A DNA stretch of 64,000 bases, from assembly GCF_019655855.1 (NCBI RefSeq), contig NZ_BPFX01000019.1, forward strand, positions 62,001 through 126,000, read 5' to 3'. A program made the position numbers and the translations under genes. Shown here piece by piece: positions 9,491-18,464 of the stretch (its first letter is position 1; each line of letters begins with the position of its first letter). Under the pieces are notes generated by a model. The model had not been told where the DNA came from. It made no database searches and saw only the letters and a program-made list of their open reading frames with translations. The DNA is from Pseudomonas paralcaligenes. GTDB taxonomy: Bacteria; Pseudomonadota; Gammaproteobacteria; Pseudomonadales; Pseudomonadaceae.

Positions 9491-10356
9491 TTCCAGTCCT
9501 CGCGCTGGCGGATCAAGCCCTCCTGGCAGGACGACGCCACCAGCCGGCCGTCGCGGCTGAAGATGCTGGCGCGGGCGAAGCCGCGGGCATTGCCGGCCCA
9601 GGGGCTGTCCATGGCGTACAGCAGCCAGTCGTCCATGCGCAGGTCGCCGTGGAACCACAGGGCATGGTCGAGGCTGGCCACCTGCATGAACTTCTGGAAC
9701 ACCGACACGCCGTGGGGCAGCAGCGAGGTGGTCAACAGGTTGAAGTCGCTGGCATAGGCCAGCAGCAGCTTGTGCAGCTGCGGCTCGGCCGGCAGCTCGC
9801 CAGCGGCGCGGAACCACACGTACTTGACCGGCTCGGCGGGCTCCGGGGCGAAGGGGTTGATGCGCGTCACCGGGCGGATCTCGATGGGCTTCTCGCTGAC
9901 CATCCGCTCGCGCATGCGCTCGGGGATCAGGTGCGCCACCTGGCGTGCGTTGTCGGTCTCCGAGGGCAGGTCCTCGGGGCCCGGCACGTCCGGCATCTGC
10001 AACTGGTGGTGGAAGCCTTCCTCGTCGGCCTGGAACGAGGCGGAGCAGAAAAAGATCGGCTGGCCCTTCTGGATCGCCGTGACACGGCGGGTACTGAAAC
10101 TGCCGCCGTCGCGCACCCGGTCGACGCTGTACACCACCGGCAGGCTGGCGTCGCCGGGACGCAGGAAGTAGCCATGCAGCGAGTGCACATGGCGCGCCTC
10201 CTCCACCGTCTGGCAGGCGGCGGACACGCTCTGGCCGAGCACCTGGCCGCCGAACAGCTGGCGGAAGCCCAGGTCCTGGCTGCGCCCGCGGAACAGGTTT
10301 TCCTCGATCGGTTCCATGCTCAACAGGGCTACCAGATCATCCAGCACTTGGCTCAT
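9487..10356 (-). CDS. tesB: Acyl-CoA thioesterase II
   Basis: A 289-residue double-hotdog thioesterase hydrolysing acyl-CoA to free acid and CoA. N-terminal features NLFRGRSQDLGFRQLFGGQV and the HSLHGYFLRPGD segment are characteristic of TesB. The second hotdog contains LDHALWFHGDLRMDDWLLY, where the catalytic aspartate of E. coli TesB resides, followed by ARGFARASIFSRDGRLVASS. Length equals that of E. coli TesB (286). It is 3 nt downstream of the SagB-like gene and overlaps the HAD gene at its stop, so it belongs to the same transcript. Orthologues usually act on medium- to long-chain acyl-CoA. Confidence 0.95.
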   Translation of the reverse strand: MSQVLDDLVALLSMEPIEENLFRGRSQDLGFRQLFGGQVLGQSVSAACQTVEEARHVHSLHGYFLRPGDASLPVVYSVDRVRDGGSFSTRRVTAIQKGQPIFFCSASFQADEEGFHHQLQMPDVPGPEDLPSETDNARQVAHLIPERMRERMVSEKPIEIRPVTRINPFAPEPAEPVKYVWFRAAGELPAEPQLHKLLLAYASDFNLLTTSLLPHGVSVFQKFMQVASLDHALWFHGDLRMDDWLLYAMDSPWAGNARGFARASIFSRDGRLVASSCQEGLIRQREDWK

Positions 10357-10359
10357 TCG

Positions 10360-11967
10360 TCACTCCTCGGGCGGCACACGCAATTCGTCATAGGCCGGCG
10401 CGCTGGACAGGCGCTCGTCCCATACCGCGCGACCGATGGTGAAATGGTAAAGGCTTTGCCAGCGGCTGTCGGCCAGTTCCAGCAATTCGTGCACCTGATC
10501 GTCGAAGAAGCAGCCGATGCCGGTGCCCGACAGCCCCGCCGCCTCGGCCTCCAGGTACAGCAACTGGCCGATCTGCCCGCACTCCCAGTAAAGCCGCGGG
10601 TAGCGCCAGGCACCCTCGTCCAGCGCCGCGTCGAAACGCGCCAGCATGGCCAGGGCGACGCAGCCGTCGCTGGCGATGTCCTGGCCGCAGGCGAGGAAAC
10701 CGGCCAGCCCGCGGGCATCGCCCTCCAGCAGGCGGTACAGCGGCAGCTCGGGATGCGCGTGCTGCCAGGTGAAGTCCGCACGCAGGCCATCCGGCTGAGG
10801 ATGGCCATCGCAACGGGCCAGCCAGTAGAGCCCGGGCTCCAGGCCCTGGACCCGATGGACGAACAGCAGCAGATCGACCCGTGGCGGCTCGCCGGTCACC
10901 GCGAAGGGCACCGGCGAGTTCGCAGGCAGCAGACGTTGCATCCAGGCGAACAGCAGCCCGGCCTGGATGCCGGTACGACCGTCGAAGGCCTGGGCGCTGC
11001 GCCGCCGGTGCAGGATCGGGCGCAGCGGCAGACCGGGGTTTGCATCCTCGTTCCGGCCGGCATGCGCCTGCCAGTCACAAAGGGGCAATGCGGGAGCGCG
11101 ACACAGTGCGTGCACCCGGGCCAGCTCCGGCCAGTCACGGTACTGGCGCGACAGGCGATTGGGCGCGCTGCTCAGCTCCAGTGCCGCCAGACCGAGCAGC
11201 AATGCCTCCGGCAGAACGGGCTCCCGCGCCTGTACGGGGCCGACCCACAATAGGCAGTCACCCTGCTCGGCCTCGTGGAAACCCTGGCGATCCAGCCCCA
11301 GCAGCCCATCCAGGCGCGCCTCGGCCACCCCACGCAGCAGTCGCACCTGCCAGCCCTGCACGGCAGCGGCGATGGCCAGGCAGGCCAGGGCATGGCCCAG
11401 GTCGTGCTGGCAGTAGCGGTAGGCGCGCTCGCCGTACTTCCAGGCCTCGCGCCAGGGAATGCTGGCCAGGCCGAGCAGAAAGCCGCCGGCCGGCAAGGCG
11501 GCGGCCAACTGCCCGCCCAGCACCGGCGGCAGCTCGGCGCGCACCTCCAGGGCGTGGGCGTCTGGCGCATAGTGCGCCAGCAGCCCCTGCCCCTCGACCG
11601 CGCCAGGCGGCAACAGCAGATAGGACTCGGTCGGATGCAGGTTGCCGGACGACGGATTGACCCGCAGCGCCCAGCGATTGCCGCCGGCCTCCTTCCAGGC
11701 GGACAGCGCCAGGCTGTCGTACAGCAGCTGCGAGAGGCTGGCGCGGCTCACGGGTCGCGGCTCGCCCATGGGGCCGGCGAAGGGTGCGTCATATCCCGGC
11801 GTCTCTTCCAGCGGGCGCTGCCACAGCTCGACCAGGCGGCTGCCGGCATAGCGACGGAACGGCGCCGGCTGGATCGCCCAGTCCAACTGGCCGGGGCCGG
11901 GCGCGTAGGCCTCCGGCCGATGCTTGCTCAGCGCGTGGTAGGCACGTACCTGCCGCTCAGCGTCCAT
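10360..11967 (-). CDS. SagB/ThcOx-like tandem nitroreductase-fold dehydrogenase
   Basis: A 535-residue protein with two nitroreductase-like halves. The first (about 60-290) has LYDSLALSAWKEAGG and the SagB-type VNPSSGNLHPTESYLL motif. The second (about 315-530) starts with PLRPILHRRRSAQAFDG and ends AEAAGLSGTGIGCFFDDQVH. SagB/ThcOx enzymes are FMN-dependent oxidases, best known for azoline-to-azole conversion in thiazole/oxazole-modified peptides. No YcaO cyclodehydratase, precursor peptide or transporter is nearby, so a peptide-natural-product role is not supported here. It overlaps the upstream GNAT gene by 11 nt and is 3 nt from tesB, so it is part of one operon. Reaction unknown; flavin-dependent redox chemistry is the safest statement. 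Confidence 0.8.
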   Translation of the reverse strand: MDAERQVRAYHALSKHRPEAYAPGPGQLDWAIQPAPFRRYAGSRLVELWQRPLEETPGYDAPFAGPMGEPRPVSRASLSQLLYDSLALSAWKEAGGNRWALRVNPSSGNLHPTESYLLLPPGAVEGQGLLAHYAPDAHALEVRAELPPVLGGQLAAALPAGGFLLGLASIPWREAWKYGERAYRYCQHDLGHALACLAIAAAVQGWQVRLLRGVAEARLDGLLGLDRQGFHEAEQGDCLLWVGPVQAREPVLPEALLLGLAALELSSAPNRLSRQYRDWPELARVHALCRAPALPLCDWQAHAGRNEDANPGLPLRPILHRRRSAQAFDGRTGIQAGLLFAWMQRLLPANSPVPFAVTGEPPRVDLLLFVHRVQGLEPGLYWLARCDGHPQPDGLRADFTWQHAHPELPLYRLLEGDARGLAGFLACGQDIASDGCVALAMLARFDAALDEGAWRYPRLYWECGQIGQLLYLEAEAAGLSGTGIGCFFDDQVHELLELADSRWQSLYHFTIGRAVWDERLSSAPAYDELRVPPEE

Positions 11968-12511
11968 GCCAGTCCTCCCGGCCCAGCCGGTAGAGCAGGT
12001 GCGGGCGCAGCGGATGACCCGCCGGCAGGCCCGGATGCTCGAAGTCGTCGGCGGGATCGCGGCGCATGCCGAGGCGCTCCATCAGCCCCCAGGAGCGCCG
12101 GTTGGCCGGCACGGTGAAGGACACTACCTGCGCCAGCTCCAATTCGTCGAACGCGAAGTCCAGAGAGCGCCGCGCCGCCTCCAGGGCATGGCCCTGGCCC
12201 CAGAAGGGCCGGGCCAAGCGCCAGCCGATCTCCACCGCCGGCACGAAGGGCGCGTCGAAGCCGACCCGCGCCAGGCCGGTAAAACCGACGAAGGCACCGT
12301 CCTCGCGACGCTCCAGGCACCAAAAGGTGAAGACGTGTTCGGCCTGGTGCGCCTGCAGCCGCCGCAGCAGATCGGCGCTGCCGGCGCGGTCCAGTGGCGC
12401 GGGGAAATGCGCCATCACCTCGGGGTCGGCGCACAGCGCGGCCAGGGCATCGAGATCGTCGTCGCGCCAGGGCCGCAGGGTCAGGCGCTCGCTGGTCAGG
12501 GTGGTGGTCAT
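11957..12511 (-). CDS. GNAT N-acetyltransferase, RimJ/RimL type
   Basis: A 184-residue GNAT-fold protein. The N-terminal strand LTSERLTLRPWRDDDLDALA is the RimL-like opening. The acetyl-CoA-binding region is about GQGHALEAARRSLDFAFDEL (near residues 108-127), followed by VSFTVPANRRSWGLMERLGM, the conserved back strand and helix of this group. It is first in the minus-strand operon and overlaps the SagB-like gene by 11 nt. The start lies only 31 nt from the divergent histone-deacetylase-like gene, so their promoters must overlap. Acceptor substrate unknown: protein N-termini, aminoglycoside-like or small-molecule amines are all possible. Confidence 0.85.
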   Translation of the reverse strand: MTTTLTSERLTLRPWRDDDLDALAALCADPEVMAHFPAPLDRAGSADLLRRLQAHQAEHVFTFWCLERREDGAFVGFTGLARVGFDAPFVPAVEIGWRLARPFWGQGHALEAARRSLDFAFDELELAQVVSFTVPANRRSWGLMERLGMRRDPADDFEHPGLPAGHPLRPHLLYRLGREDWHGR

Positions 12512-12542
12512 ATACTGGGCTCGCCTTCATGAGTGACGCATT

Positions 12543-13460
12543 ATGCTGCCGCTGGTCTACCACGACGACTACAGCCCGCCCTTTCCGGCCAACCACCGCT
12601 TCCCCATGGAGAAGTTCCGCCTGCTGCGCGACCACCTGGTGGACAGCGGCCTGGTGCGCGACGCCGAGCTGCATCGCCCCGAGCCCTGCCCGCCGGACAT
12701 CCTCGCCCTGGCCCACTGCCCGGACTACATCGAGCGCTTCGCCGGCGGCGAACTGGCCCACGAGGAACAACGCCGGCTCGGCCTGCCCTGGAGTCCCGCG
12801 CTGGCCCGGCGCACCGTGCGCGCGGTGGGCGGCTCGCTGCTGGCCGCCGAGCTGGCGCTTGAGCACGGCATCGCCTGCCACCTGGCCGGCGGCACCCATC
12901 ACGCCCACTACGACCAGGCCTCCGGCTTCTGCATCTTCAACGACCTGGCGGTGGTCGCCCGCTACCTGCTGGAAAGCGGCCGCGCCGGCCGGGTGCTGAT
13001 CTACGACTGCGACGTGCACCAGGGCGACGGCACCGCGCGCCTGCTGGAAAACGTGCCAGACGCCATCACCGTGTCGCTGCACTGCGAGAAGAACTTCCCG
13101 GCGCGCAAGGCCAGGAGCGACTGGGACATCGGCCTGCCCATCGGCATGGGCGACGCCGACTACCTCAAGGTGGTGAACGACAGCCTCGGCTACCTGCTGG
13201 CCCTCTACCAGCCGGACATCGTGCTGTACGACGGCGGCGTGGACGTGCACCGGGACGACACCCTCGGCTACCTGCAGCTGACCGACGCCGGCATCGCCGC
13301 CCGCGACGAGACGGTGTTCGGCCACTGCCTGGAACGCGACATCCCGGTGGTCGGCCTGATCGGCGGCGGCTACGACAAGGACCGCGCCCTGCTCGCCCGC
13401 CGCCACGGCATCCTCCACCACAGCGCCGCGCGGGTGTGGCGCGCGGCGGGGCTGCGTTAG
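12543..13460 (+). CDS. Histone-deacetylase-superfamily hydrolase
   Basis: A 305-residue zinc-dependent deacetylase/amidohydrolase of the arginase-deacetylase fold. Catalytic features are complete: the paired histidines in LAGGTHHAHYDQASGFCIFN, the zinc ligands in YDCDVHQGDGTA and YDGGVDVHRDDTLG, and the GLIGGGYDKD glycine-rich loop. Bacterial relatives deacetylate polyamines or other small amides, or are of unknown substrate. Length suits the small single-domain bacterial class. It is divergent from the GNAT gene 31 nt away, a pairing that could mean opposing acetylation and deacetylation, but this is only suggestive. The stop overlaps the stop of the convergent aminotransferase gene (TTAG, 13457-13460). 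Confidence 0.88.
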   Translation: MLPLVYHDDYSPPFPANHRFPMEKFRLLRDHLVDSGLVRDAELHRPEPCPPDILALAHCPDYIERFAGGELAHEEQRRLGLPWSPALARRTVRAVGGSLLAAELALEHGIACHLAGGTHHAHYDQASGFCIFNDLAVVARYLLESGRAGRVLIYDCDVHQGDGTARLLENVPDAITVSLHCEKNFPARKARSDWDIGLPIGMGDADYLKVVNDSLGYLLALYQPDIVLYDGGVDVHRDDTLGYLQLTDAGIAARDETVFGHCLERDIPVVGLIGGGYDKDRALLARRHGILHHSAARVWRAAGLR

Positions 13461-14590
13461 CCGGCCAGGACCTTATCCAGCGCCTGTTCGAACGTGGCCA
13501 CGGTGCGCTCCACATTGCCCAGCTTGTCCAGGCCGAACAGGCCGAGGCGGAAGGTCTGGAAGTCCGCCGGCTCGTCGCACTGCAGCGGCACCCCGGCAGC
13601 GATCTGCAGGCCCTGGGCGGCGAACTTGCTGCCGTTCTTGATCTGCGCATCGTCGGTGTAGCAGACCACCACGCCGGGCGCCTCGAAGCCCGGCGCCGCG
13701 ACGCTCCTGAAGCCCCTGGCGGCCAGCAGTTCGCGCACGCGCCGGCCCAGCTCGCGCTGCTGCTGGTCGAGCGTGGCGAAGCCTTTGGTCTCGGCCTCCT
13801 TCATCGCGTCGCGGAAGCGCGCCAGGGCGTCGCTGGGCATGGTCGCGTGATAGGCGTGGCCACCCTGCTCGTAGGCCTGCATGATCTGCAGCCACTTCTT
13901 CAGGTCGCAGGCGAAGCTGCTGCTCTGGGTCGCCTCGACGCGCGCCCGGGCGGCCTCGCCGAGCATCACCAGTGCGCAGCAGGGCGAGGCGCTCCAGCCC
14001 TTCTGCGGCGCGCTGATCAGCACATCGACGCCGCTGGCCTGCATGTCCACCCAGAGGGTGCCGGAGGCGATGCAGTCGAGCACGAACAGGCCACCCACCG
14101 CATGCACGGCATCGGCCACGGCGCGCAGGTAGTCGTCGGGCAGAATCATCCCCGACGAGGTCTCCACATGCGGCGCGAACACCACCTGCGGCCGCTCCGC
14201 GGCGATGGTCGCCAGCACCTCGTCCAGCGGCGCCGGCGCATAGGCCGCCTGGCTGCCCTCGGCGACCGGGCGCGCCTTGAGCACGATGGATTCGGCGGGG
14301 ATCTGGCCCATCTCGAAGATCTGCGTCCAGCGGTAGCTGAACCAGCCGTTGCGCAGCACCAGGGTCTTCTGCCCGGTGGCCAGCTGGCGCGCCACCGCCT
14401 CCATGCCGAACGTGCCGCTGCCGGGCACCACGGCCACGGCATGGGCGTTGTAGACCTGTTTCAGGGTGCTGGAAATGTCGCGCATCACGCCCTGGAAGGA
14501 CTGCGACATGTGGTTCAGGGAACGGTCGGTGTAGACCACCGAATATTCGAGCAGACCCTCGGGATCGACACTGGGATAGAGGCCGGACAT
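13457..14590 (-). CDS. Class V PLP-dependent aminotransferase (alanine-glyoxylate / serine-pyruvate type)
   Basis: A 377-residue fold-type I aminotransferase. The PLP-binding lysine is K197 in LISAPQKGWSASPCCALVML, preceded by the aspartate that holds the cofactor ring in LFVLDCIASG. The GSGTFGMEA segment near residue 57 binds the phosphate. These place it with alanine-glyoxylate, serine-glyoxylate and 2-aminoethylphosphonate aminotransferases. No phosphonate or glyoxylate genes are adjacent to narrow this. The start at 14590 is the first ATG giving the family N-terminus; longer upstream reading is not conserved in character. Convergent with the deacetylase-like gene. Confidence 0.85.
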   Translation of the reverse strand: MSGLYPSVDPEGLLEYSVVYTDRSLNHMSQSFQGVMRDISSTLKQVYNAHAVAVVPGSGTFGMEAVARQLATGQKTLVLRNGWFSYRWTQIFEMGQIPAESIVLKARPVAEGSQAAYAPAPLDEVLATIAAERPQVVFAPHVETSSGMILPDDYLRAVADAVHAVGGLFVLDCIASGTLWVDMQASGVDVLISAPQKGWSASPCCALVMLGEAARARVEATQSSSFACDLKKWLQIMQAYEQGGHAYHATMPSDALARFRDAMKEAETKGFATLDQQQRELGRRVRELLAARGFRSVAAPGFEAPGVVVCYTDDAQIKNGSKFAAQGLQIAAGVPLQCDEPADFQTFRLGLFGLDKLGNVERTVATFEQALDKVLAG

Positions 14591-14707
14591 GGCACGTGCT
14601 CTCGACTGGGATGATGCCCAGACCCTGCCCGAAGCCCGGGCAGATGACAAGGCCGGCGACCGGAGCCTCGGGTAGAATGTCGCCTTTCCATCGCCCCCCG
14701 CGCCGCC

Positions 14708-15946
14708 ATGACCGACTCCCCCTCTCACTCCGTTCCCCACGTCGCCGTCATCGGCGGCGGCCCCGCCGGGCTGATGGCCGCCGAAGTGCTGGCGGCGGGC
14801 GGCGCACGGGTCGAGCTGTTCGACGCCATGCCCTCGGTCGGACGCAAGTTCCTGCTGGCCGGGGTCGGCGGCATGAACATCACCCATTCCGAGGCGAAGG
14901 CGCCGTTCCTGTCGCGCTACCGCGAGCGCGAAGGCGAGATCGCCGCGCTGCTCGCAGGCTTCGACGCCGAGAACTTGCGCGCCTGGATTCACGGCCTGGG
15001 CATCGACACCTTCGTCGGCACCTCGGGCCGGGTGTTTCCCACCGACATGAAAGCCGCGCCGCTGCTGCGCGCCTGGCTCCGGCGCCTGCGCGAGGCCGGC
15101 GTGGCGATCCACACCCGCAGCCGCTGGCTGGGCTGGGATGAGGCCGGCGCGCTGCGCATCGCCACCGCCGAGGGCGAGCGGCTGGTCGCGGCCGACGCCT
15201 GCGTGCTGGCCCTCGGCGGCGGCAGCTGGGCCCGGCTCGGCTCGGACGGCGCCTGGGCGCCGCTGCTGCAGGCGCGCGGCGTGGAGGTTTCACCACTGCG
15301 CCCGGCCAACTGCGGCTTCGAGGTGGCCGGCTGGAGCGAGCACCTGTGCGACAAGTTCGCTGGCGCGCCGCTGAAGAACGTCACCCTGGCTCTGGACGGA
15401 GAAGCACCGCGCCGCGGCGAGTTCGTGCTGACCGAGCACGGAGTGGAGGGCAGCCTGGTCTACGCCCTGTCCGCGGCCATCCGCCAGCGCATCGAGCACG
15501 ACGGACGCGCCCTGGTGCGCCTGGACCTGCAGCCGGACCGCACGCTGGAGAAGATCGAGGCGCTGCTGAGCAAGCCACGCGGCTCGGCCTCGATGGCCAA
15601 GCACCTGCACCGCCAGCTCGGCCTGGATGGCGCCAAGGCCGCGCTGCTGCGCGAGCTGAGCCACACCGAAGACTTCACCGACATGAGCCGCCTGGCGCGG
15701 GCGATCAAGGCGATGCCGATAGAACTGCTGCGCACCCGCCCGCTGGACGAGGCGATATCCAGCGCCGGCGGCGTGACCTTCGCGGCGCTCGACGAACGCC
15801 TGATGCTGCGCGCCCTGCCTGGCACCTTCTGCGCCGGCGAGATGCTCGACTGGGAAGCCCCCACCGGCGGCTACCTGCTCACCGCCTGCTTCGCCAGCGG
15901 CAGGGCCGCCGGGCTGGGCGCGCTGCAGTGGCTGCGCCAGCGCTGA
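14708..15946 (+). CDS. FAD/NAD(P)-binding flavoprotein, HI0933/TIGR03862 type
   Basis: A 412-residue flavoprotein. The N-terminal dinucleotide-binding fold is VAVIGGGPAGLMAAEVLAAG with the acidic end of strand two in VELFDAMPSVGRK. The family signature LLAGVGGMNITHSE follows. The GTSGRVFPTDMKAAP motif, ACVLALGGGSWARLG and the C-terminal FAD-contacting region FCAGEMLDWEAPTGGYLLT are all present. The HI0933/YhiN family is widespread and conserved but its reaction is not established. The gene is monocistronic on the plus strand and ends 70 nt before the restriction locus, so it marks the left flank of that island. Confidence 0.88.
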   Translation: MTDSPSHSVPHVAVIGGGPAGLMAAEVLAAGGARVELFDAMPSVGRKFLLAGVGGMNITHSEAKAPFLSRYREREGEIAALLAGFDAENLRAWIHGLGIDTFVGTSGRVFPTDMKAAPLLRAWLRRLREAGVAIHTRSRWLGWDEAGALRIATAEGERLVAADACVLALGGGSWARLGSDGAWAPLLQARGVEVSPLRPANCGFEVAGWSEHLCDKFAGAPLKNVTLALDGEAPRRGEFVLTEHGVEGSLVYALSAAIRQRIEHDGRALVRLDLQPDRTLEKIEALLSKPRGSASMAKHLHRQLGLDGAKAALLRELSHTEDFTDMSRLARAIKAMPIELLRTRPLDEAISSAGGVTFAALDERLMLRALPGTFCAGEMLDWEAPTGGYLLTACFASGRAAGLGALQWLRQR

Positions 15947-16016
15947 GTGAGACGCCTGTCACAGCGCTCCGCCCCTCTGATAAAGTCCACGGCGATCCCC
16001 AGGGAAGCAGAACGCC

Positions 16017-18386
16017 ATGGATAAGAAGTCGCTCTCCGAACGAGATATCTGCAGCAAGTACATCGCCCCGGCGATCCAACGTGCCGGTTGGGACATGCAC
16101 AAGCAGGTGCTGGAAGAATTCGGATTTACCGCCGGCCGCATCATGGTGCGCGGCAAACTGCACAGCCGTGGCGAGCGCAAACGCGCCGACTACATCCTCA
16201 GCTACCAGAAGAATCTGCCCATAGCCGTGATCGAGGCGAAGGACAACAAGCACTCCGTCGGCTCCGGAATGCAGCAGGCCCTGAGCTATGCCGAGGCACT
16301 GGATGTGCCATTCGTGTTCTCCAGCAACGGTGACGGTTTCCTGTTCCACGACCGTACGCGCACCGGCGCGCAGACCGAAACCAAACTCAGCCTCGACCAG
16401 TTCCCAAGCCCTGACGAGCTTTGGCAGCGCTACTGCCAATGGAAAGGCCTGGACGATCAGGCGCAGAAACGGATAGAAGCCCCTTACTACGACGACGGCT
16501 CCGGGCGCATGCCGCGCTACTACCAGATGAACGCCATCAACCGCACCGTCGAGGCCGTCGCGCGCGGGCAGGACCGCGTGCTGCTGGTCATGGCCACCGG
16601 CACCGGCAAGACCTACACCGCCTTCCAGATCATCTGGCGGCTGTGGAAGTCGAAACAGAAGAAACGCATCCTCTTTCTCGCCGACCGCAACATCCTGGTC
16701 GACCAGACCAAAAACAACGACTTCAAGCCTTTCGGCCAGGCGATGACCAAGATCGCCAAGCGCCAGATCGACACCGCCTACGAGATCTATCTGTCGCTCT
16801 ACCAGGCGGTGACCGGCGCCGAAGAAGAAAAGAACATCTACAAACAGTTCTCCCCGGACTTCTTCGATCTGATCGTGATCGACGAATGCCACCGTGGCAG
16901 CGCCGCCGAAGACTCCGCCTGGCGTGAAATCCTCGACTACTTCACCAACGCCACCCATGTCGGCCTTACCGCCACACCGAAGGAAACCAAGGAGGTTTCC
17001 AGCATCACCTACTTCGGCGAGCCGGTGTACAGCTACACCCTCAAGCAAGGCATCGAAGACGGTTTCCTCGCGCCTTACAAGGTAGTGCGCATCGACTTCG
17101 ACAAAGACCTGCAAGGCTGGCGTCCGCCCAAAGGGATGCTCGACAAGAACGGCGAGCTGATTGAAGACCGTATCTACAACCTCAAGGACATGGACCGCAC
17201 TCTGGTCATCGAGGCGCGCACCCAACTGGTGGCGCAGAAGGTCAGCGAGCTCCTCAAGGCCACCGATCCCTACCAGAAGACCATCGTCTTCTGCGACGAC
17301 ATCGACCACGCCGAGCGCATGCGCCAGGCCCTGGTCAACCTCAACCCCGAGCGCGTGGCCGAGAACCGTAAGTACGTCATGCGTATCACCGGCGATGACC
17401 AGGAAGGCAAGGCTGAGCTGGACAACTTCATCAACCCGGAGACGCGCTATCCGGTCATCGCTACCACCAGCAAGCTGATGACCACCGGCGTCGATGCCCA
17501 GACCTGCAAGCTGATCGTGCTCGACCAGCACATCAAGTCGATGACCGAGTTCAAGCAGATCATCGGCCGCGGCACCCGCATCAACGAGGACTTCGGCAAG
17601 TACTGGTTCACCATCATGGACTTCAAGAAGGCTACCGAGCTGTTCGCTGACCCCGCCTTCGACGGTGACCCCGTGGTGATTTACGAGCCAGGTTCTGGCG
17701 AGCCCCCTGTTCCGCCCGATGAGCCTGAAGGTGGCAACACGGAGCAGCCTGGCAGTGGCGAAGAGGGTCCCACCACTACCGCGGGACCTGGCGAAGGAGG
17801 AGGAGGAAAACCGCGAATCAAATATGTTGTCGCCGGAGTACCGGTTTATGTCATCGCCGAGCGCGTGCAGTACTACGGCCCCGACGGCAAGCTGATCACC
17901 GAGTCGCTGCACGACTACACCCGCGCCTGCGTACACAAGCAATTCGCCTCGCTGGATGACTTCCTCCGTCGCTGGAGCGATGCCGAGCAGAAGAAAGCCA
18001 TCATCGATGAGATGGCCGTTCAGGGAGTGATGTGGGAAGCCTTGGCCGAGGAAGTTGCAGCCAAGCGCGGCCAGCCCCTCGACCCCTTCGACCTGATCTG
18101 CCACGTCGCCTTCGATCAGCCGCCACTCACCCGCAAAGAGCGCGCCGAGCAGGTGAAGAAACGCAACTACTTCGCCAAATACTCTGGCGCCGCTCGCCAA
18201 GTGCTGGAGGCGCTGCTCGACAAGTACGCCGATACCGGCATCGAGAGCATCGAGGACATGCAGATTCTCAAGATCGACCCCTTCAGCCAGATCGGTGCGC
18301 CCCTCGAACTGGTCAAGGCATTCGGCGGCAAGCCTGGGTACCAACAAGCCATTCACGAGTTGGAAGATCAGCTCTACAGCGCCTGA
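16017..18386 (+). CDS. hsdR: Type I restriction enzyme R subunit (endonuclease/translocase)
   Basis: A 789-residue motor-nuclease of an EcoAI/EcoEI-like (type IB) system. The N-terminal nuclease domain has D58 in KRADYIL and E73/K75 in AVIEAKD, the PD-(D/E)xK core. SF2 helicase motifs follow: Walker [13 protein letters not shown] near residue 190, the DECH box VIDECHRG near 288, motif [11 protein letters not shown], and motif [19 protein letters not shown] glycine/proline/acid-rich linker at about residues 560-605 separates the motor from the C-terminal domain that docks on the methyltransferase. Length is typical. It is first in the hsd locus; 78 nt separate it from the inserted regulator gene. 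Codons end in A/T somewhat more often than in neighbouring core genes, consistent with transfer. Confidence 0.95.
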   Translation: MDKKSLSERDICSKYIAPAIQRAGWDMHKQVLEEFGFTAGRIMVRGKLHSRGERKRADYILSYQKNLPIAVIEAKDNKHSVGSGMQQALSYAEALDVPFVFSSNGDGFLFHDRTRTGAQTETKLSLDQFPSPDELWQRYCQWKGLDDQAQKRIEAPYYDDGSGRMPRYYQMNAINRTVEAVARGQDRVLLVMATGTGKTYTAFQIIWRLWKSKQKKRILFLADRNILVDQTKNNDFKPFGQAMTKIAKRQIDTAYEIYLSLYQAVTGAEEEKNIYKQFSPDFFDLIVIDECHRGSAAEDSAWREILDYFTNATHVGLTATPKETKEVSSITYFGEPVYSYTLKQGIEDGFLAPYKVVRIDFDKDLQGWRPPKGMLDKNGELIEDRIYNLKDMDRTLVIEARTQLVAQKVSELLKATDPYQKTIVFCDDIDHAERMRQALVNLNPERVAENRKYVMRITGDDQEGKAELDNFINPETRYPVIATTSKLMTTGVDAQTCKLIVLDQHIKSMTEFKQIIGRGTRINEDFGKYWFTIMDFKKATELFADPAFDGDPVVIYEPGSGEPPVPPDEPEGGNTEQPGSGEEGPTTTAGPGEGGGGKPRIKYVVAGVPVYVIAERVQYYGPDGKLITESLHDYTRACVHKQFASLDDFLRRWSDAEQKKAIIDEMAVQGVMWEALAEEVAAKRGQPLDPFDLICHVAFDQPPLTRKERAEQVKKRNYFAKYSGAARQVLEALLDKYADTGIESIEDMQILKIDPFSQIGAPLELVKAFGGKPGYQQAIHELEDQLYSA

Positions 18387-18426
18387 CCGGCGAGCGTTGA
18401 CAGCAGGCTGGTCCGCCTACCAGACT

Positions 18427-18450
18427 GTCCTCTGTCCATAGACAGTGGAC
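18427..18450. promoter_or_regulatory. 24-bp palindrome upstream of the wHTH gene (operator candidate)
   Basis: Half-sites GTCC-t-CTGTC and GACAG-t-GGAC flank CATA, giving nine complementary pairs and one mismatched pair. The element lies between the hsdR stop and the start at 18465, about 15 nt upstream of the start codon and just before the GGAGAAG ribosome site. No T-run follows, so a terminator is unlikely. Its position fits an operator for autoregulation by the winged-helix protein encoded immediately downstream. Confidence 0.5.
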
Positions 18451-18464
18451 GGAGAAGACATTTC

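Noticed and set aside
10360..12511. SagB-like gene considered as part of a thiazole/oxazole-modified microcin cluster
   Set aside because: No YcaO/cyclodehydratase, transporter or precursor peptide is visible within the window; the neighbours are general metabolic enzymes.
15879..18356. A minus-strand open frame of about 825 codons opposite hsdR
   Set aside because: It lies fully antisense to an HsdR with all helicase and nuclease motifs, shows no recognisable domain and no ribosome site of note.
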